A stretch of DNA of 64,000 nucleotides from Actinostola sp. cb2023. Lineage: Eukaryota; Cnidaria; Anthozoa; Actiniaria; Actinostolidae. Positions 11,662-21,378 of the stretch are shown one piece after another. A program made the position numbers and the translations under genes. How positions within the stretch are numbered: position 1 is the first letter of the stretch; each line of letters starts with the position of its first letter. Location: assembly GCA_033675265.1 (NCBI GenBank), contig JAUJYZ010000245.1, forward strand, positions 30,001 to 94,000, read 5' to 3'. The notes under the pieces were generated by a model that saw only the letters and a program-made list of their open reading frames with translations, did no database searches and was not told the origin of the DNA.

Positions 11662-14032
11662 GGAGTTCCATACATAAGAGGATGGGGATGCTCATAGGAC
11701 ATTTTGAAAATGTCTCGTAAAAGGTATGAGGAGCATCCCTGCCCTTTTGACATGGAGTCCTCTGAGTCACAGCTGAATATTTTGGAAAAGCTACTTTTTA
11801 TTTAATTATGAAAGTGTTATATCCTAACATCACTGAAACAATCTCAAAACAATAAAACATTTTTTTGTGAGAAAAACAAATTCATTGTGTAACTAACAAT
11901 GGCACTTGTGCACTTGCATGTAAACAGATGTATTTTATGATTTTTATTTGATTTTGTTGTTGATTATATAGGAATGCAATTAATTTTTGATACCAATTTT
12001 ATATGTAATCTTGAGTTTTTTTTTAATTTTAAATTTGCAATTCAAATATACAATGTAATACAGTGCTCACACTTATGTGCTAGCTTACATAACTGTACTG
12101 TACAGTTCAGTGAAAAACTTAACATTCAGTATGAAGACTATTTAAACTTGTTTAATATTTCCAAGTGAGTGTCATTGGCTTTTGTGTCTAATAGGTGCAA
12201 ATATAACTCCTTTTAAAAAGTAACTAAATTCAATTTAATTCAATTATATACTGAATAGTCACTGGCTGAATACAGAGCCAAATACCGAAAGTTATACTTA
12301 CCGTCACGATCCCTCTTCTCTTGATCTTGTATGTGATTGATCTCCAACCAATGGAACGATAAAAAACTACAACCCAATTTAATAGAAGATAATACAATAT
12401 ATGCATTGTATTCTAGTTGGACATGAACTTTTAACCGATATTTTTATGTTTCTCACGAAATATACTCCACACAAGGACTTCGTAACAGCAGTAACAGCAG
12501 CCATGACACTTTTAAAGGCAACTACCGCTGACCACTCGTCCCCAGTCTCCCATTCCCATTCCTCATTCGCCATTCCCCATTCCCCATTCCCCATTCCCCA
12601 TTCCTTGTATTAGTAACATCCCCACAGGTACCCAAGTTCAATATTAGTGTAAATGTATGGCGTCTTTTGAACGCCATAATCATTTGGTAAAAATTCAGTT
12701 TGAATAAAACTCGAAAACACTAACTTGTTTGGAGTCATCTCTTCTGTGTCCGAGCCGATTTTAAGCCGAATCCGTTCAGTTTTTGGTGAGTTATAGTCCA
12801 TTTAGTATGTGATACGTGACAAACCAAATCGACTATAACTCACCAAAAACTGAACGGATTCGGCTTAAAATCGGCTCGGACACAGAAGAGATGACTCCAA
12901 ACAAGTTAGTGTTTTCGATATTTTATTCAAACTGAATTTTTACCAAATGATTATGGCGTTCAAAAGACGCCATACATTTACACTAATATTGAACTTGGGA
13001 TACCTGTAATCAACCTACAATTTATTTACTTCTGGAAGTATTCATGATCAAGCTCATCAGGACTAACGGTTTAGTAATATTTCAAGGGGAATATATAGAC
13101 TAGTTTGGTTTGGTGTGGGTGATTTGTTCGTGTTAGATAGTTCAGGGATACTGATCGTCTCAGTATCTGGGATAACTCCACTTGTAAGAGCATCGATGTA
13201 AAGACTGTCTCCCTCGGTTAAGATCTGTTCGAGGGGATGTTGAAGCTTCGATTTGACTGGTACATAACGCAGCACAAAATGACAATAACTTGATTCTTGC
13301 GCTGAAGGTTTGCTTGCGTTGCGTCCGTTTTTACAATAAAATAACGACTCTTGTACTATATTCCGTCGCTACCCGTGAACAAAACCCCGGCCAAGCCACT
13401 TTCGCATTTTAAAATAATTTAAGACCCGACAGCGCGTGAAAGCAAGGCGTTCTGGGAATAATGTCCATCACAGTCGCAATTAGCCTTTTCCATATAGAGC
13501 GGGAAACTGGGTTCGAGTTGAGACCGCAAAGCATGTATGGATTGAAGGACAGAATCAGAAGTTTAGCTCCTGGGATGTCTTCGATCTTCGGTGAGTAAAA
13601 TATGTTCTTTAGATGGAACTGTCGAGTTATCTTTTACGAAGGACGCCATTACTATTTTTGTTCTTCCAAACAATCCATACATGCTTTGCGGTCCCAACTC
13701 GAACCCAGTTTCCCGCTCTATATGGAAAAGGCGAATGCGCTTCAAAAACCATTGGAGAACTTACCCCCGCTCTGGCGTTCGCGCCTTTTTTGTTGTTTTA
13801 CAGTTGATGATTATAAATTCAAAATTATAAATAATGTTGGTATACTGTATGGTTAAAAAACGATGCGCATATTTATAAACGCATTTTCCCCCAGTTTCTT
13901 TCAGGGACCAAAAACCGGGATTCAATCGCCTGGCGTGTGCTATATCCATTCGCAGCTCGATACGTTCGATTTGTTGCCCAAGAATGGTTTTCTTGGCCAG
14001 CGATGAGAGTTGAAGTGTATGGAAAATGCTAG
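4315..14032 (+). CDS. Secreted PAN/Apple - EGF - F5/8C (discoidin) domain protein
   Basis: Supported coding exons are 4315-4683, 7556-7667, 8811-9124 and 13905-14032 (stop TAG). Exon 1 starts with a hydrophobic signal peptide (residues 1 to about 24) followed by a PAN/Apple-like module with the CSSRCAENLNCRSINF pattern. Exon 2 encodes one EGF-like module with six cysteines. Exons 3 and 4 encode a coagulation factor 5/8 type C domain: ASSYWDSN, YLQIDLG, ITAVAIQGR, and the terminal ARYVRF...MRVEVYGKC. Phases fit for exons 1-2 (0), 2-3 (1), but exon 3 ends in phase 0 and the last exon needs phase 1. A small exon of 1 mod 3 bases (around the VF-G part of the domain) is therefore missing from my model, or the copy is damaged. 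Such proteins are usually secreted and bind glycans or the extracellular matrix. Introns 1 and 3 are packed with nested fold-back elements. Confidence 0.8.
4977..6924. mobile_element. Fold-back element C inserted into family B copy
   Basis: The termini are AGCCATTACC at 4977 and GGTAATGGCT at 6924, followed inward by AACGAGCAGG / CCTGCTCGTT. Arms also share a block ending in TTGTCCAGCC (near 5140) and GGCTGGACAA (near 6705), and AAGGCTTGGC / GCCAAGCCTT. It is flanked by AATT direct repeats at 4973-4976 and 6925-6928, which restore an uninterrupted family B sequence when joined. The ORF at 5309-5641 lies in one arm and matches nothing I recognise. Confidence 0.8.
5890..6410. mobile_element. 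Tigger/pogo-like MITE nested in element C
   Basis: The ends are CAGTCAACTCTC on the left and GAGAGTTGACTG on the right, each bordered by TA, as expected of Tc1/mariner-pogo insertion. Internally the motif GTCCGCTTACGAGAGAG or its complement recurs many times. There is no transposase. Related decayed ends occur near 24267-24345 and 22670-22715. Confidence 0.75.
7281..7511. mobile_element. Family J palindromic MITE, copy 1
   Basis: A near-perfect inverted repeat of about 230 bp with termini CAGGTAGCCCCAAGGTATC and GATACCTTGGGCTACCTG. The termini resemble those of the larger element ending at 13006 (CAGGTACCCAAG / CTTGGGATACCTG), so I group them. It lies in intron 1 of the PAN-EGF-F5/8C gene, 44 bp upstream of the EGF exon. 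Confidence 0.7.
7846..7957. mobile_element. Short MITE, ACCCTGC-AGCAGAG ends
   Basis: Inverted ends CTCAACTACCCTGCTAGCAG and CTGCTCGCAGGGTAGGGCTC surround about 75 bp. A similar small element with CTCTGCTTGCAGGGTA is at 52608-52675. Both are in introns. The rest of intron 2 (7958-8810) holds two copies of a 28-bp ACGTCAT/TTCGTATTAAATA unit near 8045-8105 and nothing else I recognise. Confidence 0.55.
9177..9436. mobile_element. MITE of about 260 bp
   Basis: Inverted ends GAGAGTTT-AAAAGTATCACG and CGTGATGCTTAAACTCTC are bordered by TA on both sides, and inner blocks around CGCCAAACG pair as well. It lies just inside intron 3 of the PAN-EGF-F5/8C gene, about 50 bp after the splice donor. Confidence 0.65.
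9486..9544. repeat. Poly-C tract
   Basis: A run of almost pure C, about 58 bases, broken once by GAA near 9511 and followed by further C-rich sequence. The opposite strand is G-rich and could form a quadruplex. Length in the assembly may not be reliable. The rest of 9437-10090 is intronic with no recognisable feature. Confidence 0.9.
10121..10300. repeat. GGGGAAT heptamer array, expanded on one arm
   Basis: About two dozen tandem GGGGAAT units sit at the tip of the left arm. The matching place in the right arm (about 12548-12604) has only about seven clear units. ORFs read through it on both strands (MGNGEW-type and PIPHSPF-type repeats) and are not genes. Confidence 0.9.
10709..11210. mobile_element. 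Family A MITE, copy 1
   Basis: The ends AAAGTGCCTATCACCCCTGT and ACAGGGGTGATAGGCACTTT are inverted copies, and inner blocks such as TTTGAAATCTCAATATGCAAA also pair. A related copy lies at 30985-31480. It interrupts the left arm of the surrounding fold-back: the right arm at 12130-12160 reads straight across the insertion point. Confidence 0.8.
11609..11659. repeat. Poly-G tract
   Basis: A run of about 51 G residues in the loop of the 10103-12621 fold-back. It gives rise to spurious poly-proline ORFs on the minus strand. Confidence 0.9.
13483..13732. mobile_element. Inverted repeat, probable MITE
   Basis: GCCTTTTCCATATAGAGCGG on the left pairs with CCGCTCTATATGGAAAAGGC on the right, and the pairing continues through a block containing GCAAAGCATGTATGGAT. 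It lies in the last intron of the PAN-EGF-F5/8C gene, about 170 bp before the last exon. Overlapping ORFs in three frames here are not genes. Confidence 0.65.
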
Positions 14033-14061
14033 TAGTCTCTACGAGCCATCAACGCACACTG

Positions 14062-14640
14062 GAGTCGTTTTCGTATGAGTGGGAAAGCTGCCGCACCGTC
14101 ACCGTCCTTGCCGTATTGAAAGTTTAACAAATTGAAGATGGTTTTGAGTTGTCTGTACTCTTATTGACACACACTTGACGTCATAAAATGTTCAAAACTC
14201 AAAACCATCTTCAGTTTGTTAATTTTACAATAACAGAGCGAAATCTCGCAATATTCTCAAGTGGAATCACGAGCGTAGCGAGTGATTTCACTGCCAAGTT
14301 TTGGACATTTTATGACGTCAAGTGTGTGTCAATAAGAGTACAGACAACGATAAAACCATCTTCAATCCGTTTTTTTACAATAACAAAGTCAAAAAGCATC
14401 CAAAAACAAGGAAAAAGTTTGAAAGAAAAACTGGCTCCGTGCGCGAGCGATTCGTCATACAGTGTGTCTGTACTCTTATTGACAACGGTTGAGAGCCAAT
14501 CAGATTGCGAGATTTCGCTCTGTTATTGTAAAAAGTTTGATTGGATGAGATGCATCTGCACGCTTTTTGATTGGTTCAGAAAGGAAGCCATTTGAGTGTC
14601 ACGGTACCGTAGGTTTCCCACTCATACAAAAACTATCTCT
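14062..14640. mobile_element. Family E MITE, copy 1
   Basis: The left end GAGTCGTTTTCGTATGAGTG matches the ends of the family E copies at 24935-25348 and 27421-27640; the right end (TTTCCCACTCATACAAAAAC) is diverged. An inner palindrome pairs AAGATGGTTTTGAGTT with AACTCAAAACCATCTT. It lies about 30 bp beyond the stop codon of the PAN-EGF-F5/8C gene. Confidence 0.65.
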
Positions 14641-14973
14641 TGGAAACACTTTGGCATTTTCTATGCACCTGACTGAATATACCCAACCAGTGTACGCGCA
14701 CCTTAGATGGGTGGTGGGAACTGACGATGCACTTTCCGAACTTTTCCCACAGAAATCCTGGCTGGTATTCCTTTGTATCTTTCGGCGAGGCCCTTGACAA
14801 CCGTTGTCAAGGATGACGCACACGGCTGTCACTATCCATCACGAATACTTCAAATTCAGCACATTGATTGGTTGATCTCAACTCTTTCATATGGAAGTAT
14901 TTCAGTAACATTCAAAACAGATATTGTTTATTGTATACATTTATATTTTATTCTTTAGCACTTTCGGTTCTGA

Positions 14974-15187
14974 ACGCGGGATTCCTGTGTTATTTCTCTA
15001 TAACACAGAAATTCTAACGCGGGATTCCTGTGTTATTTCTCTATAACACAGAAATCCTAACACGGGATTCCTGTGTTATTTCTCTATAACACAGAAATCC
15101 TAACGCGGGATTCCTGTGTTATTTCTCTATAACACAGAAATCCTAACGCGGGAATCCTGTGTTATTTCTCTATAACACAGGAATCCC
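14974..15187. repeat. 43-bp tandem array of hairpin units
   Basis: Five copies of a 43-bp unit. Each unit contains ATTCCTGTGTTAT, a TTTCTCT spacer and ATAACACAGAAAT, so every copy can fold on itself. Flanking 14641-14973 is intergenic with nothing I recognise. Confidence 0.85.
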
Positions 15188-15287
15188 AAAGGAAAAAGAG
15201 ATGCCTGTGGTGGTCCAGGAGGCCAGTCTATATTTTAAATATATTAAATCCTCTGGCCATGGGTCAGTCAATCGGCTTCACAGGCAA

Positions 15288-15447
15288 CTCTCTCAGTTGG
15301 GCTGCCTGTGGCAAAAGAAAAGAGGATTGGGACCACTTCCAGTCCCTCACGTACCACAGGAAGCCCATGAGATATATGTAGTAATATCACTTTCTAATTG
15401 ATCTGAGTAAATAAAATAGTTATTTCTCATATATGTGCATGTATAAA
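15288..15447. repeat. Dispersed repeat, family D copy 2
   Basis: Shares GGGCTGCCTGTGGC, ACCACAGGAAGCCCATG and an AGTAAATAAAATAGTTATTT block with 98-243. The inner GCCTGTGG / CCACAGG parts pair as an inverted repeat. Confidence 0.5.
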
Positions 15448-15654
15448 TGTCAATACCAGGATTTATATTATTCACAGGAACAAAGCGGGTTCTCCATGAC
15501 TCATTAATTAGGTCCTTTTTCCCTTGATGCTGTTCAAATGGGCAAAAATAACAGGATTTTGTCTAAGATTGACTCATTGTTTTCTATTGTGGATGCTTCA
15601 AAAATTCATTGATACTAACTAATTAACGAAAATAGGGTGCCGATGATATTGCAA

Positions 15655-15873
15655 ATACTCCTTTTTACAGTTCCCGGTGCCATTTTGAAAGGTAGCCGAG
15701 CCTTTGATCGAAGCGAGACTGGCGTGACCTTGCAATGATAGAGACCTTTTTTAACACCTTGGACAATATTATTATTCACGTCTCTATCATTGCAAGGTCA
15801 CCGCCAGTCTCGCTTCAATGCAAAGGCTCGGCTACCTTTCAAGATGACGCCGGTAACTGTAAAAAGGAGTATT
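15655..15873. mobile_element. MITE, inverted repeat of about 220 bp
   Basis: AATACTCCTTTTTACAGTT pairs with AACTGTAAAAAGGAGTATT, and GGTAGCCGAGCCTTTG and GTCTCTATCATTGCAAGG blocks pair inside. It is intergenic between the PAN-EGF-F5/8C gene and TADA2B. Confidence 0.75.
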
Positions 15874-15890
15874 CATTGAGTATGTACACT

Positions 15891-15995
15891 AAAGGCCCCG
15901 TCTACATGAGAGAGAGATAACCCTAGCAGCAGGGACACTTCTATTGACCCTAGTGCTAGGTTTATCTCTCTCTCAATGATGTAAACAGGGCCTTA
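15891..15995. mobile_element. Short MITE, AAGGCCC ends
   Basis: AAGGCCCCGTCTACAT and ATGTAAACAGGGCCTT are inverted ends; the interior pairs through GAGAGAGATAA / TTATCTCTCTC. About 105 bp, no coding capacity. Confidence 0.65.
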
Positions 15996-16084
15996 AAGAA
16001 GCGTAGGTCAGTGTAGATAGTGTGAATAATGATATATTATTGACCTTGTATTGATAGAAACCTTTCCTGAGATCTTTGCTGATA

Positions 16085-16546
16085 CAGTAAAACCCCGCAT
16101 ATAAGAACCTGGTTTTTAAGAACCTGTTAGGCTAAGATTGCCCATTTAGACCCCCTTTACATAAGAACCTGTTTTAGCCTAAAATTTGAAAAGGTTCTTA
16201 TTTTTTATAATTTACTACTTAGGAATTCAAATATGATGAAGTAAAAAAAGTTCTACCAGGCAATGAAAATGAGTCAGATCCCTTGCAATGTCATTTCAGA
16301 TGTAGAGATACACTCTAACGTTAACAGTAACTGTACACACAATTCCATCTTTTTAGCGAGAGATTAACTTACTGTCAACGACAATATCAACTGAGTTTAC
16401 CACAATTTTTTTCTTAAGAAAATAAGAACCTGTTTAAGAACCTAAATAGTGTAATTTCCCAGTAAGCACCAATAAATTATTACCGGTATATAAGAACCTT
16501 TTTAGGCTAACTTGAAAAATACAGGTTCTTATATGCAGGGTTTTAC
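16085..16546. mobile_element. Pogo/Tigger-like MITE
   Basis: Starts CAGTAAAACCCCGCATATAAG and ends CTTATATGCAGGGTTTTAC; the phrase AAGAACCT recurs inside in both orientations. The right-most bases are mutated. No transposase. Confidence 0.7.
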
Positions 16547-16814
16547 GATCATGTTTAGCAACTACTGGAAACTTTTGGTTCAGTATTGGCTCTTCAAAAC
16601 AGTGAAATATACAGAGAATATATCCGTTCGCTTAGGTGTGAAAGAGTTGCTAGACAGCCATACATTCTCTGTAAATTGTACTGTTTTGAAAGCCATTCTC
16701 TTCTGATTGTTGAAGTCCATTTGTTTGTAGCTTTGTAGATGTATGATTTATTTCGAAAACAGAGTTCTACTCTGAATAAATTAAAAGAGAACAAAGGACG
16801 AGTACAAGTACATG

Positions 16815-19800
16815 TCACGAGGTTGGTATCCAACCACTTTCCTTGAGGTAGCTTACAATAAGTCGTCGGTGGGTTTTATCAAGATTTGGTGGATATCGAG
16901 TTTTGACTTGAACACCTTGCCGTCGAAGAAGATTGTCCTGGAGATAAAGGAATATGATGTGAAATAGGTAACACACATGGGCTAGGTAACACAAATGGCC
17001 TAGGTAACACACATGGCCTAGGTAACACACATGGCCTAGGTAACACACATGGCCTAGGTAACACGCATGGCCTAGTTAACACACATGGCCTAGGTAACAC
17101 ACATGGCCTAGGTAACATGCATGGCCTAGGTAACACACATGGCCTAGGTAACACGCATGGCCTAGATAACACACATGGCCTAGGTAACACGCATGGCCTA
17201 GGTAACACACATGGCCTAGGTAACACACATGGCCTAGGTAACACACATGGCCTAGTTAACATACATGGCCTAGGTAACATACATGGCCTAGGTAACATGC
17301 ATGGCCTAGGTAACACGCATGGTCTAGGTAACACACATGGCCTAGGTAACACGCATGGTCTAGGTAACACACATGGCCTAGGTAACATACATGGCCTAGG
17401 TAACAGACATGGCCTAGGTAACACACATGGCCTAGGTAACATACATGGCCTAGGTAACATACATGGCCTAGGTAACATACATGGCCTAGGTAACACACAT
17501 GGCCTAGGTAACACACATGGCCTAGGTAACACACATGGCCTAGGTAACACGCATGGCCTAGGTAACACACATGGCCTAGGTAACACACATGGCCTAGGTA
17601 ACACGCATGGCCTAGGTAACACACATGGCCTAGGTAACACACATGGCCTAGGTAACACACATGGCCTAGGTAACATACATGGCCTAGGTAACACGCATGG
17701 TCTAGCTAACACACATGGCCTAGGTAACACGCATGGTCTAGGTAACACACATGGCCTAGGTAACACACATGGTCTAGGTAACACACATGGTCTAGGTAAC
17801 ACGCATGGTCTAGGTAACACACATGGCCTAGGTAACACACATGGTCTAGGTAACACGCATGGTCTAGGTAACACGCATGGTCTAGGTAACATACATGGCC
17901 TAGGTAACACACATGGTCTAGGTAACACACATGGTCTAGGTAACACACATGGTCTAGGTAACACGCATGGTCTAGGTAACACACATGGCCTAGGTAACAT
18001 ACATGGTCTAGGTAACACACATGGTCTAGGTAACACGCATGGTCTAGGTAACACACATGGCCTAGGTAACACACATGGTCTAGGTAACACGCATGGTCTA
18101 GGTAACATGCATGGTCTAGGTAACATACATGGCCTAGGTAACACACATGGTCTAGGTAACACACATGGTCTAGGTAACACACATGGTCTAGGTAACACGC
18201 ATGGCCTAGGTAACACACATGGTCTAGGTAACACACATGGCCTAGATAACACACATGGCCTAGGTAACACACATGGTCTAGGTAACACGCATGGTCTAGG
18301 TAACACGCATGGCCTAGGTAACACACATGGTCTAGGTAACATACATGGCCTAGGTAACACACATGGCCTAGGTAACACACATGGTCTAGGTAACATACAT
18401 GGCCTAGGTAACACACATGGCCTAGGTAACACACATGGTCTAGGTAACATACATGGCCTAGGTAACACACATGGCCTAGGTAACACACATGGTCTAGGTA
18501 ACATACATGGCCTAGGTAACACACATGGCCTAGGTAACACACATGGTCTAGGTAACATACATGGCCTAGGTAACACACATGGCCTAGGTAACACACATGG
18601 TCTAGGTAACATACATGGCCTAGGTAACACACATGGTCTAGGTAACACGCATGGCCTAGGTAACATACATGGCCTAGGTAACACGCATGGTCTAGGTAAC
18701 ACGCATGGCCTAGGTAACACACATGGTGTAGTGGTAACAAGTCACCTTTAGGATAATAATTTTGATTGTGAGATAAAATCCAGGTATCATCTGCATCGTT
18801 GAACAAAGCTGAGAAGAAAACAAATCTAGCATTAACAACAAGTTAGTGATCTTTGATCAATAGATAAATTCTCCTCCTGTTATATATATAGCATTTTACA
18901 GGGAATCCCCATTTATTATGCTATATATAGCATTTTACAGGGAATCCCCATTTACATTAGACTTATGTTATATATAGCATTTTACAGGGAATCCCCATTT
19001 ACATTAGACTTATGCTATATATAGCATTTTACAGGGAATCCCCATTTACATTAGACTTATGTTATATATAGCATTTCACAGGGAATCCCCATTTACATTA
19101 GACTTATGCTATATATAGCATTTTACAGGGAATCCCCATTTACATTAGACTTATGCTATATATAGCATTTTACAGGGAATCCCCATTTGCATTAGACTTA
19201 CGCTATATATAGCATTTTACAGGGAATCCCCATTTACATTAGACTTATGCTATATATAGCATTTTACAGGGAATCCCCATTTACATTAGACTTATGCTAT
19301 ATATAGCATTTTACAGGGAATCCCCATTTACATTAGATTTATGTTATATATAGCATTTTACAGGGAATCCCCATTTACATTAGACTTATGCTATATATAG
19401 CATTTTACAGGGAATCCCCATTTACATTAGACTTATGCTATATATAGCATTTTACAGGGAATCCCCATTTACATTAGACTTATGCTATATACAACATTTT
19501 ACAGGGAATCCCCATTTACATTAGACTTATGCTATATATAGCATTTTACAGGGAATCCCCATTTGCATTAGACTTACGCTATATATAGCATTTTACAGGG
19601 AATCCCCATTTACATTAGACTTATGCTATATATAGCATTTTACAGGGAATCCCCATTTACATTAGATTTATGTTATATATAGCATTTTACAGGGAATCCC
19701 CATTTACATTAGACTTACATGTATGTTATATATAGCATTTTACAGGGAATCCCCATTTACATTAAATTAGACATATGTTACATGTATATATATAGCATTT

Positions 19801-21346
19801 TACAGGGAATCCCCATTTACATTAGACTTATGCTATATATATAGCATTTTACAGGGAATCCCCATTTACATTAGACTTATGTTATATATAGCATTTTACA
19901 GGGAATCCCCATTTACATTAAATTAGACTTATGTTACATGTATATATAGCATTTTACAGGGAATCTCCATTTGCATTAGACTTGTCGTATATACATGTAC
20001 ATACATGTAGTATATTCCAGGGAATCCCCTTTCGCCTAAGACTTTTTCAAAACTTTGACAAACCTGGACTTCTCTTGTAGAGAGTAAATCAAAGCATGAA
20101 GAGGACTTGATTTCATCTAAGAACTCTTGATTGGCTGAACCTATCGGGTACCGGTATATACATGTATATAATCAGTACAGGAATGAGTCATTTCAGTAGG
20201 ATTTGAGATTGGTTCTGTGTGCATAATTACTGATCAGGGCCGTAGTACGGTTGGTCCAGTTTCAACCGGACCACTTTTCGAATCAAACAGTTTCAATTTA
20301 TTTACATTTTTTATTATTCAGATATTTTTATGAAAAACTCTGTTTGAAAACCCGACCACTCAAAAACTGACCGGACCACTCATAAACTGGTGACTACGGC
20401 CCTGAGATATTGTCAGTAACATTCTACATGTTCATTTATGACAAGTACAAATGAAGGAGTCCATACAAGGACCATAAAAGTGACTTGTGATCAAAATCCA
20501 AATTCTCCATTGAAATTCAAAGAGCCTGAAGGAGAATTTAGATTTTGATCAGAGATCACTTTAATATGGTGTTCTTGTATAGGAACCCCCTTCAATAAGA
20601 AAACTTACTCTTGCCAGTTTTGTTTTTACTTGAAGTCGTCCTAGGCAATAACAAATACATTCATACATATGTTTCATTCATTTTGCAATAAATATTTATT
20701 AAAAATCAAAAAAACAAAACAAACAAACAAACCAAAAAAAAATTAAAAATAAATAAATAAATAAAAACATAAACATTTTTTTTTTTTCATTCAAAGGATA
20801 ATGAACATTTTGAAACATTGTCTCATCATATATTCATTTTGCATGCATGAAACAAGCCATTATTGTGCACGTGGAGCTGATATAATTCAAGGTATGAAGT
20901 ATATCGGCTCCACATACACAATAATTGCTCATATCACACGCGCAAAACGAATATGATGAGACACGTGACATTTATTGTAGTGTTAATCTCTTTTTAGCTG
21001 GACAATGTTATATAGATAATAAATTACTAAGTGTTACAAATCAAGCAACTGGTGACAACAGACTGTGTACAACAAGACTTAAAATAAGCTAAGGACTGCT
21101 ATACATACTGTATTTTGCCTAAAGAAGCACTAGTCTTCCTTGGTGTGGATCCTCCCTAAAACAAATGTAAAGAGCTGAATTACAAGCCTGTGACGCATGG
21201 AAGAGACTGAACAGAGGAGATACGAAGAAACTCTTTTTTTTTACGAAGAAACTCTTACCAATTTTCGTTTATTTTCTTTCCTTCTTTCACGTCGTAACCT
21301 CTGCTCATCAAATTCTTGACCAACTGAATGAAAGAAAACCTCCATC

Positions 21347-21378
<32 letters not shown>

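Larger units (their letters stand above)
10103..12621. mobile_element. Long-arm fold-back element with a 9-bp target duplication (MULE-like)
   Basis: Arms of roughly 700-800 bp are inverted copies: GGATGTTACTAATACAAGG at the left end and CCTTGTATTAGTAACATCC at the right. The 9-bp repeat CCACAGGTA flanks both sides (10094-10102 and 12622-12630). Long arms and a 9-bp duplication are typical of Mutator-like elements; this assignment is an inference because no transposase is present. The left arm was later interrupted by a family A MITE. The short unpaired centre (about 11430-11920) contains the poly-G tract. Confidence 0.8.
10097..13006. mobile_element. Family J MITE copy 2, split by a MULE-like fold-back
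   Basis: The left terminus CAGGTA (10097-10102) is separated from the rest of the element (12625-13006) by an insertion. The right part is a palindrome of about 380 bp with arms meeting near 12810, ending GAACTTGGGATACCTG. Short ORFs here are palindrome translations only. Confidence 0.65.

Noticed and set aside
11543..11770. Proline-rich ORFs
   Set aside because: Produced by a poly-G run on the opposite strand; no domain or splice support.
13591..13949. Overlapping ORFs of 60-84 codons in several frames
   Set aside because: They come from a palindromic element and overlap on both strands; the only coding sequence nearby is the F5/8C exon at 13905-14032, in a different frame.
16879..18751. 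Long ORFs of 613, 544 and 366 codons with hexapeptide repeats
   Set aside because: They are translations of an 18-bp tandem repeat, open on both strands at once, and lie inside a TADA2B intron whose flanking exons are well supported.
16966..19990. Possible CRISPR-like direct repeats
   Set aside because: Units are contiguous with no unique spacers, and the DNA is animal nuclear DNA with introns.
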